Below, piece by piece: positions 33,127 through 44,733 of a stretch of 64,000 nucleotides of DNA (the first letter of the stretch is position 1; each line of letters starts with the position of its first letter). Where the stretch lies: NCBI GenBank assembly GCA_963978895.1, contig OZ022246.1, forward strand, positions 16,856,049 through 16,920,048, written 5' to 3'. The stretch is from Erpobdella octoculata. Lineage: Eukaryota; Annelida; Clitellata; Hirudinida; Erpobdellidae. A program made the position numbers and the translations under genes. The notes beneath the pieces are model-generated. The model did not search any database and was not told the DNA's origin. It saw only the letters and a list, made by a program, of their open reading frames with translations.

Positions 33127-34946
33127 ATGAGTAAACGAAAATGTGTTTTCAATGATGAACTAAAGGCAAAATATCCTGCTTTTCAATTGAAATCATCGAA
33201 TACAAGCGAGGTTTGCTGCAAAGTATGTAGTCAAATCATTAACATTGCGAATAAAGGTGGCTATGATCTTTATCATCGAAAAAACACAAAAGTGCTATAC
33301 AAGCGGGTGAAACTGCCAAAAATATGTTGCAATTTCTTCAACCAGCTTCTGTGAAAACCAATGCCAAAATTTTAGCGCAGAAGCAACTTTGTCATTGCAC
33401 ACTGTAAAGCATCACTTTGGCTTTAAATCATCCGACTGTACAAACAGTTTAATCAAAACCATATTTGATGATTCTAGCATAACAAAAAGTATTGCATGTG
33501 GGCATACAAAATCTAGAGCTATCGCTAAAAATGTATTTGCTCAGTATTCCATGGAACTGATTCTTGCTGACGTGTCTAAAACTCCTTTCATCTCTGTATC
33601 GACTAATGCCAGTAATCATGGCGCTTTAAAGCTTTTACCATTGTTGATTCAGTACTTTGATTATTCAAAAGTTATTCAAACCAAATTGATAAATTTAAAA
33701 GTTTTGCCCAGTGAAACGTCAGATGAGATTTTTGGATACATAAAAAATTCACTTGAAAAATTGGGTTTATTGGAAAAGGTTATTGGTTTTACTAGTGATA
33801 ATTGTAATACAAATTTTGGGGAATTGGCAAGACGTGGTGTGCAGAACGTTTATTCAAAATTGAAAGCATACACAGAAAAACAATTGATCGGGATTGGATG
33901 TCCTGTGCACAGTGTGCATAATGCCGCTCAACACGGATTTGATTCATTGCCAGTTGATTTGGAATCAATCGTGGTGCGAATTTACAACTTTTTTTCTATT
34001 TATACAGTTCGCACCGAAAGTTTAAAAGATTTTTGTGAATTTGCTGATGTTCAGTATCGAGATCTTCTGCGTCATTCACATACTAGATGGTTATCACTTC
34101 ATCCTGCTATTAACCGTTTACTCCAGATGTTTCCAGTACTCAAATCCTACTTTCTTTCACTTGATTCTTGTCCAAATATAATTTTGAAGTTTTTTACATC
34201 AGTGAGGCCTACTTGCTCTTTGTACATTCTTTGACATCATTATTTGAAGATAAGACGAGACAAATGGAAAAAGAAAAAAACTCAATACTTGAAGTTAAAG
34301 AAAATGTTAACACGTTGGAAAAAATGCTTATGAACAAACCGGAACACAAATTTTTACCAATTTCAGTGAAGACAATTTTAAAAAAAAATGAGGAAAACGG
34401 TTTGAAAGATGAAGTTTTGCAGTTTCAAAATTGGGTCTTTCTGTGCTACGAAAACTCCATCAAATATCTCCAAAAGTGGACTAAACAGTTTGAAGAATTT
34501 TCAAATTTCACATGGATGAATATGTCAAAAAAAATTGAATGAAAAGAAGTTGAAGAAACGACTATCTGCATAATAAGAACGTTGCAGTCAATGATGTAAA
34601 AGCATTTGATCAGGTTTTCAACTTGAATAAATTTATAGAGTCAAATGCTTCAAGTGCAGATTATCAGATATATCTTTCTCATGAAAAATGGGTGTTATAT
34701 TTTAATTCTTTCCAAAATTCTGAATATTATTCTGAATTATTGATTATTTGTCAGTTCTTTTTTGCCTTGCCTGCACAGAATGCCAATTTTGAACGTATCT
34801 TCAGCCAGATAGAGATTCAATGGACAAAAAATAGAAACCGATTAAAAACATCAACTGTTAAAAGCATTGCAATGATAACGTACAATTTCAAAGACGTGAA
34901 TTGTAAGGAGTTTTATAAAAGCATTATTGACAATGTAAATTTTTGA
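33127..34946 (+). pseudogene. hAT transposase, BED-finger type (broken, catalytic Asp replaced)
   Basis: The start (MSKRKCVFNDELKAKYPAF) carries a BED-type zinc finger (CCKVCSQIINIANKGGYDLYH). After a frameshift near 33355, a 281-residue piece follows with FISVSTNASNHG where related transposases have TDASN; the first catalytic Asp is therefore Asn here. GFTSDNCNTNFG keeps the second acidic position. SHTRWLSLHPAI and the C-terminal dimerisation block (ALPAQNANFERIFSQ) follow at 34623-34946 after further breaks. Family resemblance is to the SCAND3/ZBED-like hAT proteins that are common in arthropods. It is dead both by frameshift and by the D-to-N change. Confidence 0.78.
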
Positions 34947-34949
34947 AGA

Positions 34950-35300
34950 ATGTGCAATCATCAGATAAATACACAAGTGATGATGAAGACGATGAAGAAG
35001 AATGAGCAAATAGATAACTGATTTGACTTTTTTTTGCGATTGACTTAACTAATTTTATTAAATTAATATTATTTTTTGAAAATTTGTTTGTTCTCTTTTT
35101 GTTCAAAATGTTCTCTTTTTTTAATATGAATGACATTGAATGTTCTCTTTTGGTTAAAAATCATCTGGACACCCTAATTTCATGCCCACTTTAAAAGTAA
35201 GATTCAAATTATTATAAATAACAATAAAATAAATAAAAAATTTCTATAACCAAGGGAGGGCTGTTATCACTACCAGATGCGTATCATCGCTTTTTACAAA
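34950..35300. other. No recognised gene
   Basis: AT-rich DNA with repeated TTTGTTCTCTTTTTG-like words (35085-35150). It probably includes the 3' terminal region of the preceding hAT element. No coding. Confidence 0.4.
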
Positions 35301-35369
35301 TTTATATCATGGAAAATTTGGATGAAGCGCATTATTATGCAAGAATTGCAAATGTTTCTTCATCAAAAT

Positions 35370-36785
35370 AATGATTTAATCAAGATGTTCAAAATTGCAT
35401 TGGATTGGATGCCATCTGACAGAACACCCTGCGGGTGAGCTCTCGAGAAGGTTTAATACACTGACAATCGATGAAGTGGCTATTGTTTTTGTCGGAGAAA
35501 ATATGCAATCTAGAGATATCGTGCGTGCTTCGTCATCGGAATAATGAATTGAAACGTTTTTACGAAACGCACAGGAGTTACGACACGCTACAATACCCAT
35601 TAACATTCTGGCAGGGTGAAGACCATTTCAATATTAAAATTGTTAATCAAGTAACAGGTAAGCACAGCTGATTAAATAATTAATTTTTTTTAATTATAAG
35701 ATTTTAATAGATATAACTGAATATTTTTTAATAACAGATAGTGAAACCAACAAAAAGGTCAGGCTATGAATTTTTATTCATACAGATTCGTGAAGGTGAA
35801 ATAAATCACATTTTGATGTGTCGTCATCTTTTCCACCAGTTTGTGGTTGGCGTGTGTGTCAAAATTGAGACTGAACGATTAACATACATCTGTTTGAACC
35901 AACAGCACTTCCGATCTGAAGAATACATTCATCTTCGCAATGCTATTAACGCCAACGGCAATGCAAACAACATGGGACGGATGACAATTTTCCCAGCCAC
36001 ATACATTTGAAGTCTGCGCCACATGCACGAGTATGCACAAGATGCGATGTCATATGTTAGACAGTATAGCCGTCCAGATCTATTTCCGTCAGACTTTTCC
36101 AGCAATTCCCCGATCGACCGGATTAATCCCATTACCCACCAATTTCTGTAACGTGGCAGGCTCGAAAGAGGAGCTTATTCAGCCTTTTTTCCGGACGTAG
36201 AGCAACATTTCAAAAACCATAATTGGCTCAGCACACGAGCGATATTGGCAGCAAAAAACAAAGATGTCGATGATGTCAATGCTATCATTCTAAATTTTCT
36301 TCCTTCGAATCAGTCGACGCAGTTATATAAAACGATGACATAGTCAACTATCCCACAGAATTTTTAAATTCGCTGGATTTGCCGGGACTACCACATCACA
36401 ATTTGCTATTAAAAGTGGGTTCAGTTATAATGTTGCGTAACATTAATCAACCTCGATTGTGCAATGGAACGAGATTGGCTGTGAAGAAGCTAATAAATAA
36501 TGTGATTGAGGCAACGATTATAAATGGTAAATACTTAAATACAAAGGAGTAGATGTTTTGATCCCGCGTATACCAATGATTCCAACTGATTTGCCTTTCA
36601 AGTTTAAAAGGTTACAATTTCCAGTGCGTCTGGCATTTGCGATGACCATAAATAAATCACAAGGCCAGTATTTGGAAGTGGGCAGAATAAACTTGGAGTT
36701 TCCATGTTTCGCGCATGGACAATTATATGTTGCATAGTTGCATGTTCGCGTGTCGGAGAACCATCTTCGTTGTATATTTATGCAC
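35370..36785 (+). pseudogene. Helitron Rep-helicase protein, internally deleted
   Basis: Pieces in several frames follow the order of animal Helitron proteins. RFYETHRSYDTLQYPLTF lies at 35471-35620. The Rep N-domain core (FVVGVCVKIETERLTYICLN; RSEEYIHLRNAI; HMHEYAQDAM; YSRPDLF) lies at 35741-36085. It then jumps directly to the helicase C-terminus ([35 protein letters not shown] text; PVRLAFAMTINKSQGQ, motif VI region). The Rep catalytic tyrosines and helicase motifs I-V are absent. The element ends at the hairpin-CTAG terminus at 37017. Stops are frequent. Confidence 0.8.
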
Positions 36786-36974
36786 TGCAAAACAAAACAA
36801 AAAACAGTTTATCAGAAAGCTTTACAATGAATAACAGCATTTATCTTTCATGAAAATAAAAGACATTGAAATTCCATTTATTAAGAAAACAAAAGCTTCC
36901 GTTTTATTCGTGTATCACCAATAGCAAAATAAAAAAATATGGTGTGTTCACAATCACTCGCGAGAAAAACGATG

Positions 36975-37017
36975 GAAAAACTTTAAAAAAACCGGGCAAC
37001 GCCGGGAACCCTGCTAG
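36975..37017 (+). mobile_element. Helitron 3' terminus
   Basis: ACCGGGCAACGCCGGGAACC forms the short GC hairpin. CTGCTAG follows, then a host T in a TA array. It completes the element whose coding remains lie at 35370-36785. Confidence 0.75.
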
Positions 37018-37085
37018 TATATATATCTTTATATGCGAGAGACACGCATTAGAAAAACCTCTAAAAACGCCGGGTATCCTGCTAG
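37018..37085 (+). mobile_element. Second, abutting Helitron 3' terminus
   Basis: Another end, AACCTCTAAAAACGCCGGGTATCCTGCTAG then T, follows 68 bases after the first. The left half of its hairpin is lost. Tandem 3' ends fit repeated insertion into the same TA run. Confidence 0.6.
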
Positions 37086-37086
<1 letters not shown>

Positions 37087-37116
<30 letters not shown>

Positions 37117-37138
37117 ATGGGAGGTGATTCAAAAGTCG

Positions 37139-37233
<95 letters not shown>
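37087..37233. repeat. (TA)n arrays
   Basis: Two TA runs (37087-37111 and 37140-37233) separated by ATGATGGGAGGTGATTCAAA. They form the tail into which the Penelope fragment on the minus strand runs. Confidence 0.95.
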
Positions 37234-37235
<2 letters not shown>

Positions 37236-37500
37236 CTTGTACTCAAACTCCATTGAATATAATTGCCCATTTTGTATTTGTTAATTTTTTCGCTAAAGAC
37301 TCAAAACGTCGAAGGGAAGCCGGTTGTTGGGAAGATAGACTATTAACGAATTCCTTGTTTGCAGCCGTATTGACGTTTATTTGTAAAAAATTTAAAAAGA
37401 TAATTATGTTATAAAATAAACTAAAATGTGTAACTTATAAGTTTAAAGTTATAAACAGGGCTAACGGGTTTCGACAGTTAGTTTGTCATCATCAGAGCCC
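37234..37500 (-). mobile_element. Penelope-like partial repeat (pseudo-LTR) downstream of the GIY-YIG gene
   Basis: Minus strand: a hammerhead-like motif (37458-37500), then decayed N-terminal domain sequence ending in a TA tail. It lies downstream of the GIY-YIG coding end (38044), which is the expected order for a Penelope element followed by a partial tandem copy of its own 5' region. Confidence 0.55.
37458..37500 (-). ncRNA. Hammerhead ribozyme motif, degenerate stem III
   Basis: Minus strand: stem I GGGCU / AGCCC, core CUGAUGA, a U, stem II GACA-loop-UGUC, GAA, then ACCCGUU. The canonical core is present. Compared with the copy at 41710-41753, three bases of the stem III loop are missing, which leaves only CC between AC and GU. 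Self-cleavage as a monomer is doubtful. Confidence 0.45.
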
Positions 37501-38043
37501 GAAAAGAAAAAACAAAACATGGATAGAATAATGAAAAGTGAAATTAGTTAAAACCGATAATGAAACAAAATAACAATATTTATTTTTTGAGAATGACATG
37601 TTAATTTATTTTACTATAGCGAGATATTAAAAATAAATTATATAATAAAACTGTTATACATTTAAATTACGGTCGAAAAGCAAAATCTATTAATTGTCAA
37701 ACGACAGATCTACGTCACATCCCGCGCAACCATGACATTGTTAAAACGGAAACCATCTCTGGAGAAATGCCAAAATTAAATTAATTAATTAAAATGCCAC
37801 GTTATTTTACACAAAACGTTATCGTCGACGTCGCATAGTTATATTGTCACAATGCAGAGCTGCGCCATTCTTGCCAAGAGAACATTTTCATCATTAACTG
37901 CTTCATTTATCGAAACAATCTCATCAGGCACAGCTGAAACAGCACGGTCGTCAAACAATGTCGTTTCTACCAAACCCCGATCGCACGTAGATGACGAGTT
38001 GTCGCGGACCGGCTGGCCAACGCTTTTGTATCGAGAGCCGTTA
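37501..38043. other. Penelope 3' region, no recognised gene
   Basis: Lies between the GIY-YIG stop and the downstream hammerhead copy, presumably 3' untranslated Penelope sequence. A 111-codon plus-strand ORF (37852-38187) is open but overlaps the element antisense and resembles nothing. Confidence 0.4.
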
Positions 38044-38896
38044 CTAAGTTATTTTCAACAGGATCACCACACCGCTCCTCGCACGGCTCGAAGGAAGAAA
38101 ATGAAGTGTCCGCATCAAAAAAGATATCGGTGGCAGGACTTGGAACGGGACGACTGGAAACGGGCTCACCACTGTAGCACTGTGTAATTCAAAATCAGTC
38201 GCACCACCTGTAACTCCACCGACAATCTCAGGACCCTGGGTACAGGTAGAAGTTAATTTTACCGAAGAATTGTTAAGTTTGGGCTTTATATTTTTGACCT
38301 CACAAGTTAGAGTTTTATAATCTCCAAATAGTTGTAATGTGAGATTAAAGGCATCTCGCTGAATGTTCATGATAGGTGCTTCTCTATGTATATATAAGGC
38401 CTCCTGTATTTTTAACCGTAATATATCATTAGAAGATAGTATTGAAGTATTTTCATTCAATATTGATCTTGTAAGAGGAATGGCTTTGTGTTCACGTAGG
38501 AAATGAGCACGGATACCCCCGCCCTGAACGTGCATCGTCAATCTTCTAGCCAGAGTTGTTCGAGTCTGTCCAATGTAACTAGTTTTATTATCGTGTTGGA
38601 AAGGGCATTGAAACTGATAAACTACGTTGGTTCTCTTGAGAAACTTAGATATAGCCAGATTATTTTTCATAACTAGTTGATGAGTTTTTTTTATTTTTGT
38701 AGTAGATTATTATTTTTAACTGGTTGGTATCAGGAGAAGTGACAAAGACATTGTTTGAGATAATATCTTTAAGAACCTTTCCATCAGTCTCCAGTCCTCC
38801 ATGCACTTGGGCTCCATAGTATAACGCTATGGGAAGTTTTTTTCCACAATCAGCAACAACTCGCATAGTATTTGCGAGCTTTTTGTCCAAAAACAT
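38044..38896 (-). pseudogene. Penelope-like element: linker and GIY-YIG endonuclease
   Basis: The first piece (38660-38896) is the post-RT linker (LALYYGAQVHGG-like, then VTSPDTNQLKIIIYYKNKK). After a frameshift, the second (38044-38670) has VVYQFQCPF, then SYIGQTRTTLARRLTMH, FLREHKAIPL and LKIQEALYIHREAPIMN. This is the GIY-YIG nuclease fold with the Y-x-G and Arg positions retained and a conserved Glu in EALYI. The reverse transcriptase is missing upstream. Penelope elements use this nuclease for target-primed insertion. Non-functional as it stands. Confidence 0.8.
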
Positions 38897-39480
38897 ATAT
38901 ATTGGGGATGCGCCAATTTCGATTTTTCACCGATTCCGGATAATCGGTGACAATTATCCGCCGATTCCTATTCGATTAATCGGAAATTGGGAAAGTTTTC
39001 AATGATTTAATAAATAGTGTACATATTTTTTATTGTTTACGTAAAAATATCTTACTGATTTATTTTTGTAAGTCTTGTATATTTTTGTATATTTGTATAT
39101 TTTTGTATATTTGTATATTTTGTATATTTGTATATTTTGACAAATTGCTGGTGTCAGGTTGTAAGATATATTATTAACTTGCAAGCTTTTTGTCCAAAAA
39201 CATATATATTGGGGATGCGCCAATTTCGATTTTTCACCGAATCCGGATAATCGGTGACAATTATCCGCCGATTCCTATTCGATTAATTGGAAATTGGGAA
39301 AGTTTTCAATGATTTAATAAATAGTGTACATATTTTTCATTGTTTACGTAAAAATATCTTACTGATTTATTTTTGTAAGTCTTGTATATTTTTGTAAATT
39401 TGTATATTTTTGTATATTTGTATATTCTGTATATTTGTATATTTTGACAAATTGCTGGTGTCAGGTTGTAAGATATATAA
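38870..39480. repeat. Two-copy tandem of about 306 bp with CGATAATCGG-type end
   Basis: Each unit contains AAGCTTTTTGTCCAAAAACA, then GGGGATGCGCCAATTTCG, CACCGATTCCGGATAATCGG and CGATTAATCGG, followed by TTTTTGTATATTTG runs. The GATTAATCGG-like palindromes resemble hAT subterminal repeats, and the unit also includes the last bases of the Penelope linker. The tandem therefore arose after a hAT end joined the Penelope copy. Confidence 0.7.
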
Positions 39481-39499
39481 TTAACTTACGATATCATAT

Positions 39500-40346
39500 A
39501 TCATATATATATATAAATGAATGTTTGTATGTATGTATGTATGTATGTATGTATGTATATAGGTATGTTATTCATGCATTGCTACACCATTCATCCGATC
39601 GTAATAAAATTTTCACACAACCTTGAGAGTCAAGGGGAATCGAATATAGAGAAAATTTTTTTGAAATCCGTCACAAAATGAGCGGAGCGGGTGAGCGAGC
39701 GAGAACTATATATATATGTTTGTGCACATGTATGTGTGTATGAATGTATGTGTATGTGCATGTATGTGTGTCTGTGTGTGTGTTTATGTATGTACTAGCG
39801 GAGATACCCGGCGTTGCCCGGGTTTTTTAGAGGTTTTTCTAATGTTTGTCTCTTTCTCTCCCGTTTCCTTTCCCACCTGCTTTCCCGTTCCTGGTCGCTT
39901 TCCCGTTCCCGGTCGCTTTCCCGTTTTCGGTCGCTTTCCCGTTTTCGGTCGTTTTCCCGCTGCCGGTCGCTTTCCCGCTCCCGGTCGTTTTCCCGTTCCA
40001 GGTCGCTGAGAGCACCCGTGACTGGGAATGGGAGAGCAAGCATGATCGAAGACGGGAGAGCAAGCGTGAGCGGGAACGGGAAAGCGACCGGGAACGGGAA
40101 AGCAACCGGGAACGGGAAAGCGACTGGAATCGGGAGAGTAAGCATAGAAGGAAACGCGAGCAAGAGAGAAAATCGATAACAAAACTTCTGAGCGGGAAAG
40201 CGACCGGGAGCTGGAAACCGACCGAGAGCGGAAAAGCGACCGGGAACGCGACGAAAACGGGAAAGTGGAGAGGGAAACGGGAGCGAGAAAGACAAGCATT
40301 ATAAAAACCTCTAAAAACCCCGGGCAATGCCGGGTAACCCCGCTAG
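39500..40346. mobile_element. Helitron-derived palindromic element with two outward 3' ends
   Basis: The right end (40305-40346) reads CTCTAAAAACCCCGGGCAAT, hairpin, CCCCGCTAG, T. The left end at 39795 is the exact inverse (CTAGCGGAGATACCCGGCG...). Between them lie mirrored arrays of CGTTTCCCGTT-like and AACGGGAAAG-like units meeting near 40015. To the left, 39500-39790 has a TATG run and CCGATCGTAATAAAATTTTC, typical of a Helentron 5' region. The overlapping Arg/Ser-rich ORFs on both strands only reflect the purine/pyrimidine repeats. Confidence 0.65.
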
Positions 40347-40373
40347 TATATATATATAAATATATATATATAT

Positions 40374-41025
40374 AAAAACATATCAACGCTATGTTTCCTT
40401 ATAATATATATTATAAAACATATATCTTCGATAGCTATTAAATTAGCTAGTGACGGAATGTTAGCCGTACAACTTATATATACTATCGAGCATTGATTCG
40501 TACCCATTCATAGTCGAGTGTTGTGTTCAACATACCCCAACAAAAGCGCTTAACAACCACTGTTTTTTGGCGGTGGAAGTGGCGCAGATGGTAAGGTAGT
40601 CGGCATGATGCGAGGCGGTGTTGCCGATCCGACAGTCGTGGGTACGAGTCTGAAGTTGAGACATTTATATTTGCGTTATTTCGTGGTGGATTGTAAGCCA
40701 TCCAAGTTTCTGATATATGTGGCTCGTAAAAACATATCAACGCTATGTTTCCTTATAATATATATTATAAAACATATATCTTCGATAGCTATCAAATTAG
40801 CTAGTGACGGAATGTTAGCCGTACAACTTATATATACTATCGAGCATTGATTCGTACCAATTCATAGTCGAGTGTTGTGTTCAACATACCCCAACAAAAG
40901 CGCTTAACAACCACTGTTTTTTGGCGGTGGAAGTGGCGCAGATGGTAAGGTAGTTGGCATGATGCGAGGCGGTGTTGCCGATGCGACAGTCGTGGGTTCG
41001 AGTCTGAAGTTGAGACATATATATA
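40374..41025 (+). mobile_element. Second tRNA-derived SINE family, 354 bp tandem pair
   Basis: Two direct copies start at 40374 and 40728. Each has a tRNA-like head with A box TGGCGCAGATGG (40580-40591; 40934-40945) and B box GGTACGAGTC or GGTTCGAGTC (40641-40650; 40995-41004). A hairpin AAACATA-TCAACGC-TATGTTT occurs in each unit (near 40376 and 40730). The head differs from the SINE at 229 and 61246. The body, however, shares TATTTGCGTTA, GTGGTG, CATCC and the TCAACGC hairpin. The unit is probably a tandem chain: hairpin body of one, then head of the next. Confidence 0.75.
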
Positions 41026-41033
41026 TATATATA

Positions 41034-41258
41034 TTTGAGACACGCTCTAAGAAACACAACTCGCCATTTGGCAGAAACAACTTTTCGAGCCAAATTCTCG
41101 ACCTTTCGGCACAAAACTCTCTGTTCGAGACTACAATTAGCCAAAAACTTTTCCATTAAACTTTTATTGTCAGACCGACGGACCGTTTCAGCTATGTCAG
41201 CCATCTTCAGGGTCAAAAGTAAAACGAGAAAAGTAAACAAACAGAAAGAACCGAAATT
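41034..41258 (-). pseudogene. Penelope-like 5' ORF fragment
   Basis: Minus-strand ORF: MADIAETVRRSDNKSLMEK from the ATG in the hammerhead core, then CRKVENLARKVVSAKWRVVF and LRACLKYI. It stops where the SINE2/TA junction begins. It belongs to the same N-terminal domain family as 13737, with the VRRSDNKSL start shared by the copy at 46406. Confidence 0.65.
41173..41214 (-). ncRNA. Hammerhead ribozyme motif (type I, Penelope)
   Basis: Minus strand: stem I GACC, core CUGAAGA, a U, stem II GGCU-GACAU-AGCU (one G-U pair), GAA, stem III AC-GGUCC-GU, cleavage-site C, stem I GGUC. GUC is the preferred cleavage triplet. The reading frame MADIAETVRRSDN runs through it, so cleavage would fall inside codon 11. 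Confidence 0.62.
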
Positions 41259-41471
41259 GTCAAAGAATTAGCACACTAACAAAAGAAAAAACGAAAAAAC
41301 ACTCTACCTATCAAATCAAAAGAATATAAAATTTATACTATTGGAAATCAATTTTTGCGTTTTCGCTGTGTTATATTAGAAGAGACAAGAATTTCCTCAG
41401 ATACATTACAATGAGATTCGTCAGGAGCAGCCTCAACAGCCAAAGTATTTGTGTCAGAGGACGAGTCAGAA

Positions 41472-41789
<318 letters not shown>

Positions 41790-41793
<4 letters not shown>

Positions 41794-42010
41794 CATACAT
41801 AATTGGGGACAATATTTTCTCGCAAGCAAGTTTCATTTTGCATTCAACAGTTTCTTGTATAAACCTTGCAAAACAACAATATCTTTCTTTTCTGAAACAA
41901 CGCCAAGCAACGTTTTAAAAACTTAATTTTTTCCAGCTGACTGGCCAGTTTCGGTTAATTTAGCCATCTGCAGAGCTTCATTTTAAACTATAATAATAAA
42001 ACGGTATATA
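41790..42010 (-). mobile_element. Penelope 5' fragment with decayed hammerhead (41935-41977)
   Basis: Minus strand: AGCU, CUGCAGA (invariant A6 now C), a U, GGUUAA-type stem II remnant, GAA, AC-UGGCCA-GU, C, AGCU. The remaining architecture is the same as the neighbours, and the fragment again runs into a TA tail at about 41790. The core substitution should abolish cleavage. Confidence 0.5.
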
Positions 42011-42540
42011 TTAAAATCGAAAAGGACACTTTCTCAAACTTATAATAATAAAGTTAATTAAACAGCAGTTAGTTTGTTTTCAATACATGCAGAGTTAGAC
42101 ATAAAATCAATAAAAGTAGCCGAGTAATAATAAACACGCTTTCAGTGAGTAAACAAGTGTCGACGCGTTCAGCCAGTCTCACTAAAATACAAATTAAGTA
42201 CACAACCAGCCACACACACAGCTGATTTCACGCTCACTTTTTCCGTAGTTTTTGTATTAATATTTGGATAGCAAAGTAAATGTTCAAACACCGCAGGTGT
42301 CTCAGCATCACCTGCACTATTAATCAAAACATTCTCAATTTCACATGTTTTAGCCGCATCACCATCAACCTCAACTTCACTACCTTCACAGTTACAGAAA
42401 ACATTTTCATCGTCGACATTATTACTACTTTTATGTTTTTCTTCCGAGTCATTTTATTTTTCTTCAACCATTTCATCTGTGTGGAAACTATCAAGAGAGA
42501 GTGATTCTGACTCCGTATTTTTAGAGCCACAGCTTTTAAA
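42011..42540. other. No recognised gene
   Basis: AT-rich sequence; the His/Thr/Ile-rich plus ORF and Lys/Met-rich minus ORF near 42280-42530 look like codon shadows of low-complexity DNA. Confidence 0.4.
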
Positions 42541-42544
42541 ACAA

Positions 42545-42720
42545 ACAGGCGTTTCCCTAAATTTAAAAGAAATGGTGAAACACATATTTTGTTTTTTTTT
42601 TAAGATACCAAATTTCAAAAGCTAATCATTTTTGGTTTTCGAGATGTGTTGTTTTAGAAAAAAGTTTGTTTTCCTGTTTCATTCTCAGGTGCAAAATTTT
42701 CAAAAACCCTTTTTTAAAAA
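42545..42720 (-). mobile_element. Fragment of the 769-2577 type Helitron
   Basis: AATGGTGAAACACATATTTT, then TTTTGGTTTTCGAGATGTGT, AGAAAAAAGTTTGTTTTCC and GTGCAAAATTTTCAAAAACC match the 2275-2435 segment in order. Both ends are missing. Confidence 0.65.
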
Positions 42721-43522
42721 AATTAAGCAATTAATTTCACTGATCGTCATTTTAGATCAATGAAATATTATAACTATATAATATCTTTCCTTTTTCTTCT
42801 GTTTGCGATAAATGAAACACGTCAATACGTATAGTTTTGTGTACGTCGCTGAAGTTAGCAACGGTAGCTAACTTTGCCTGCATTATATATGGAAAATTCA
42901 AAGTTGAGGCATTTTATTATTTTAACATTTTTGAATAGAAAATTAAAATACAAAACGATCTGTACTATTTTCAACTAAATCCCTGAATTATTAACGGAGT
43001 CATATGGTAAAAACTATTGCGATTAAATCGGTTATGTCTCTATTTACAATGTAGGTACTCGCTAGGCTACTCGATAACCGTTGCTAACTCTTCACGCATT
43101 TTATATAGAAAATTCAAACTTGATGTATCTTAATAAAATTTACATATTTGAATAGATAATTCAAAAACAAATCAATTTGTACAAGTCTCGTCAAAATGCC
43201 TAAAAAATTAAGAGAGTAATTCAGTAATTTTCGGCTATTCCGTATAATTTCCGAATATCCTCGATCTTTCGGAAACGGTTTTTGGAAGTTCGGAATGAAA
43301 TTATTTCCGAACCCGATTAAAGCCGAACGTTCGGAAGAAAAATATTTCCGATTACTTCCGTACGACAAACTTCCAATGCTTAATTTAAACTGAAACTAAT
43401 GCAATTAAAGAGTTGGATTTCGAAATACAATAACATGAATTTGGCTGTTGTGTTGATGAGAATAAAAATAACTATGTTGATGTAGCGAATTGGCCAGAAA
43501 AATTGTCAACACTATTAATTAA

Positions 43523-44655
43523 ATGAAAAGTTACAAAATTTCTGTAACAGCTTACCAAAAAGATGATGAAAATCGATCGTTTAACAATGTTCATTTTGAT
43601 TTCAAAGCTTCTAATGGAGAATTAATCAACAGATCTTGGCTTATTTATTCACTTAAATCAGACATAGCATTTTGTAAATTGCTTAGTAAAATTACTTCTA
43701 GTTTAGTGAAAATTGGAACAAATGACTGAAGACACATGACACTAACTTTAAAAAGAAATGAAAGCAGTGCAGAGCAATACGATTCATTTGGAAAATGGAT
43801 AGATTTAAAGAAAAGATTTTGTACATCTCAAACTGTTGATTCTCTTACTGAAAAATGTACCTTACTGGAGTAAAAAAAATTACCAATATAATTTTGAAGA
43901 TGGCTTCTGAAAATATGGCATATTTGTTAAAGAATATTCAGGAGAAAATAATTCAATTAATTAGCAAAGCAACAAAAGATAAAATTTTAAGTACATGATC
44001 AGAAAAGCAAAGTATTTTTCCAAAAATTTAGCTAATGATGCAAATTTGACTGAAAGAGCAAAAAAATGAAAAAGATTTTTTGATGATGAACCTTTTGAAA
44101 GAGATGGTATTATACAACCAAACCAAAAATTCAAAAAGAATTTTTTTGATGTTCTTTTTTAAAACAGCTAAAAAATCGATAAACGATTGGATAGCTTTTC
44201 CAATACAATAGAACCGTTTGAGTTCTTGAATGATATCAAAGATAAATAAAAAAGAAGAGAAGACATGATTATAAAATGTAAATTACTGGATTGACTCATG
44301 GTGAATCAAAAGATGTATATTCAGATGATTAGTTTCTTGAACTTAATTTTTTATCACAGAAATTAGATGGGAAATTACCACCAGAATCGGTGTCTAAACG
44401 GATCAGCTTGAAGAACTGTTTCCTAATGTTTGTATTTCCCTACAAATTACCACTACCGGAAACAGTGAATATAGGTGAACGTAATATTTCCAAATAAAAA
44501 TTAATACAAAATTTACTTTCAACAATGAGCCATGAAAGTTTAAATGGTTTATCAATAATTTCCATTAAAAACAAAATTGCTGAATTTGTCGATATTGATA
44601 CTTTAAGATTAAATTTTGCTAAATCTAAAGTTAGATGTGTTCCGTTTTTCAACTA
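43523..44655 (+). pseudogene. hAT transposase, TTF-zinc-finger type (fragmented)
   Basis: RSWLIYSLKSDIAFCKLLSK, then ESSAEQYDSFGKWIDLKKRF, is the TTF-type zinc-finger region at the N-terminus of many animal hAT proteins. C-terminal pieces (LLSTMSHESLNGLSIISI and IDTLRLNFAKSKVR) appear at 44510-44640. Stops and frameshifts occur throughout, and the catalytic middle is largely missing or unreadable. Confidence 0.6.
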
Positions 44656-44733
44656 AAAATATGTTTAAAATCATTAAAAAATTATTTTATTTGTAGTATT
44701 TATTGTTTTATGGTTTAAAGTAATTTAAATTGT

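Noticed and set aside
37852..38187. Plus-strand 111-codon gene
   Set aside because: Antisense to the 3' part of a Penelope element, with no similarity or splice context.
39784..40386. Arg/Ser/Phe-rich ORFs of 120-200 codons on both strands
   Set aside because: They arise from the GGGAACGG purine/pyrimidine units of a Helitron-derived palindrome; overlapping frames on both strands are open equally.
41935..41977. Active hammerhead
   Set aside because: The core reads CUGCAGA; the A6 change should abolish catalysis. Kept only as a decayed copy.
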